DNA of 64,000 bases from Chryseobacterium gwangjuense (GTDB lineage: Bacteria > Bacteroidota > Bacteroidia > Flavobacteriales > Weeksellaceae): assembly GCF_021311115.1 (NCBI RefSeq), contig NZ_JAJTNP010000002.1:600651-664650 (forward strand), read 5' to 3'. The notes beneath the pieces are model-generated. The model did no database searches and was not told the DNA's origin. It was given only the letters and a program-made list of their open reading frames with translations. Positions 62,525-64,000 of the stretch are shown here, one piece after another. Both the position numbers and the translations under genes were made by a program. How positions within the stretch are numbered: the stretch's first letter is position 1; every line of letters starts with the position of its first letter.

Positions 62525-63373
62525 TTACACAGTGTCCATGAATGTTTTTTCAACTTTATTAAAAATTACAAGACCTACCATAAAGATAACAAGAATTATA
62601 ATGATGCTGATTCCTAACATTAACGGAGAGAAATTACCTACTCCAAGCCATGAATATTTAAAACATTCGAAAATACCTGTAAGAGGATTATAATAGGCCA
62701 GTTTTTTAAATATACCGGATAATGATGAAACAGGATAAATAACAGGAGTAGCATACATGTACAAACTTACTCCAAACCCTAAAATCATATTCAAATCCTT
62801 ATATTTTGTGGTAAGAGAAGAAAATATCATTCCAGTTCCTAAAGCAAATAATGCCATTAAAAGAATTAGGAAAGGTGTAAGTAAAATCCACCACCAATGA
62901 GGGTGTATTTCTCCCTTCGATAAATAGTAAATCCATACTATTACAAATAGAAGCATTTGTACTCCAAAACGCATAAGATTTGAAATGACAATAGAAAGGG
63001 GAGTCACCAGCCTAGGAAAGTAAACTTTTCCAAAAATTCCTGCATTGCCTGCAAAAGTATAGGATGTACCTGTTAATGCTGAGGAAAAATAATTCCACAA
63101 TGTAACACCTGCTAAGTAGAATAAAAGGGGAGGTGAGCCGTCTGTAGGAAGTTTGGCAATTCTTCCAAAAACAATTAAATAAACAATTGTTGTTAAAATA
63201 GGATTAATAAAAAACCAAATAGGACCTAAGATTGTCTGCTTAAAGCTTGATACGAAATCTCTTTTTACAAACATATACACAAGGTCTTTATATTTCCAGA
63301 CTTCTTTTAATTTTAAGTCAAATAAAGAGTGCTTGTCTTCTATCGTTTCTGTCCACTTTTGTGGTTGATCCAT
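62525..63373 (-). CDS. Polysaccharide ABC exporter permease (Wzm)
   Basis: A 282-residue ABC-2 type permease with six membrane helices. The N-terminal YKDLVYMFVKRDFVSSFKQ and LGPIWFFINPILTTIVY segments are typical of Wzm/TagG proteins. It lies 32 bases before the Wzt gene and forms the transport complex with it. About 137 bases separate it from rfbA, including the rfbA terminator. Confidence 0.95.
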   Translation of the reverse strand: MDQPQKWTETIEDKHSLFDLKLKEVWKYKDLVYMFVKRDFVSSFKQTILGPIWFFINPILTTIVYLIVFGRIAKLPTDGSPPLLFYLAGVTLWNYFSSALTGTSYTFAGNAGIFGKVYFPRLVTPLSIVISNLMRFGVQMLLFVIVWIYYLSKGEIHPHWWWILLTPFLILLMALFALGTGMIFSSLTTKYKDLNMILGFGVSLYMYATPVIYPVSSLSGIFKKLAYYNPLTGIFECFKYSWLGVGNFSPLMLGISIIIILVIFMVGLVIFNKVEKTFMDTV

Positions 63374-63454
63374 TTATGCTTTTTTTAATTTACTTAAACA
63401 CTTTTCATTGTAATTAGAAAAGCTACAACTAAGATATTAATATTTGTTGGGATA

Positions 63455-63487
63455 ACAAAAAAACTATCGACTAAGGGTCGATAGTTT
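63455..63487 (-). terminator. Terminator after rfbA
   Basis: An 11-bp perfect stem (AAACTATCGAC with GTCGATAGTTT, 5-base loop) is followed on the minus strand by a run of seven T residues. It separates rfbA from the exporter genes. Confidence 0.88.
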
Positions 63488-63510
63488 AATAATATTTAAA
63501 AGTAATAAGA

Positions 63511-64000
63511 TTATTTCTTTATCAAATTTTTCAGATACTCTCCATAACCGCTTTTGCCATATTTGGCAGCCGTTTCAAGAAGCTTTTCTTCGTTGATGAA
63601 TTTATTTCTCCATGCAATTTCTTCGATACATCCGATCTTAAAGCCTTGTCTTTTCTCAATCACGCTTACAAATTCTGAGGCATCATGCAAAGAATCGAAA
63701 GTTCCGGTATCCAGCCAGGCTGTTCCCCGGTCTAAAACACCCACTTCAAGTTTCCCCTTTTTAAGGTAAACATTATTGATATCCGTAATTTCTAATTCTC
63801 CTCTCGGCGAAGGCTGAATGCTTTTGGCAATTTCAACCACTTCGTTGTCGTAAAAATACAATCCGGGAACTGCATAATTGGATTTTGGCTGTAAAGGTTT
63901 TTCTTCAATGGAAACGGCTTTGAAATTATCATCAAACTCCACCACACCATACCTTTCAGGATCTGAAACATGGTAAGCAAAAACAACTCCGCCATTGGGA
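63511..64000 (-). CDS. rfbA: Glucose-1-phosphate thymidylyltransferase, N-terminal part outside window
   Basis: The C-terminal 163 residues of RfbA (RmlA), which makes dTDP-glucose, the first step to dTDP-rhamnose and related sugars. The frame is open to the right edge; the GTG at 63945 is internal. Visible family segments are [44 protein letters not shown] and [15 protein letters not shown]. The remaining rml genes are probably beyond the edge. Confidence 0.96.
   Translation of the reverse strand, partial: PNGGVVFAYHVSDPERYGVVEFDDNFKAVSIEEKPLQPKSNYAVPGLYFYDNEVVEIAKSIQPSPRGELEITDINNVYLKKGKLEVGVLDRGTAWLDTGTFDSLHDASEFVSVIEKRQGFKIGCIEEIAWRNKFINEEKLLETAAKYGKSGYGEYLKNLIKK

Overview
The window looks like chromosome of a low-GC Bacteroidota bacterium of the Flavobacteriales, most like Chryseobacterium or a close relative in the Weeksellaceae. 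This rests on type IX secretion C-terminal domains, TonB receptors paired with unusual lipoproteins, the flavobacterial XrtF exosortase pair, TAnnTTTG promoter boxes and many short AT-rich gaps. I saw no rRNA, tRNA, CRISPR array, transposase or phage gene.

Bases 1-40,200 are mostly housekeeping and envelope genes. They begin with the 3' part of a SusC-like TonB receptor and its DUF5689 lipoprotein. A minus-strand set follows that looks like cell-wall sugar salvage: an AmgK-like kinase, a stand-alone RapZ C-terminal domain, a MurU-like nucleotidyltransferase, then a LOG protein and a DUF6702 protein. Divergent from it is the XrtF pair. Next come a CDF metal exporter, asd, a small His-bearing membrane protein, an orphan TonB receptor, a nitroreductase-nadB-nadC operon, two tandem lectin-like type IX adhesins, dnaB-rnhA, a third type IX adhesin, an MFS transporter, a GH3-family enzyme, small secreted or lipid-anchored proteins, mfd, pth, and a bicarbonate group of two beta-carbonic anhydrases around a SulP transporter.

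Bases 40,470-64,000 are a surface polysaccharide locus that runs off the right edge. It holds eleven glycosyltransferases, two hexapeptide acetyltransferases, an acyltransferase-3, four methyltransferases, an asparagine synthase homologue, a short sugar reductase, the Wzm/Wzt ABC exporter and the C-terminal part of RfbA. Export is therefore probably by the ABC route; no Wzy or Wzx is visible. A plus-strand block (44.86-49.95 kb) splits the minus-strand locus. Its last three genes form a tight unit of polyprenyl-phosphate sugar synthase, multi-spanning membrane protein and ChbG/YdjC deacetylase, which resembles the Francisella pathway that adds an amino sugar to lipid A. This is the most interesting candidate system here.

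A recurring regulatory theme is a TAnnTTTG box only 4 to 9 bases before a start codon (kinase, xrtF, nitroreductase, dnaB, GH3). This predicts leaderless mRNAs and fixes several starts downstream of the longest open frame. All functions are read from sequence and general family knowledge; no database search was run.
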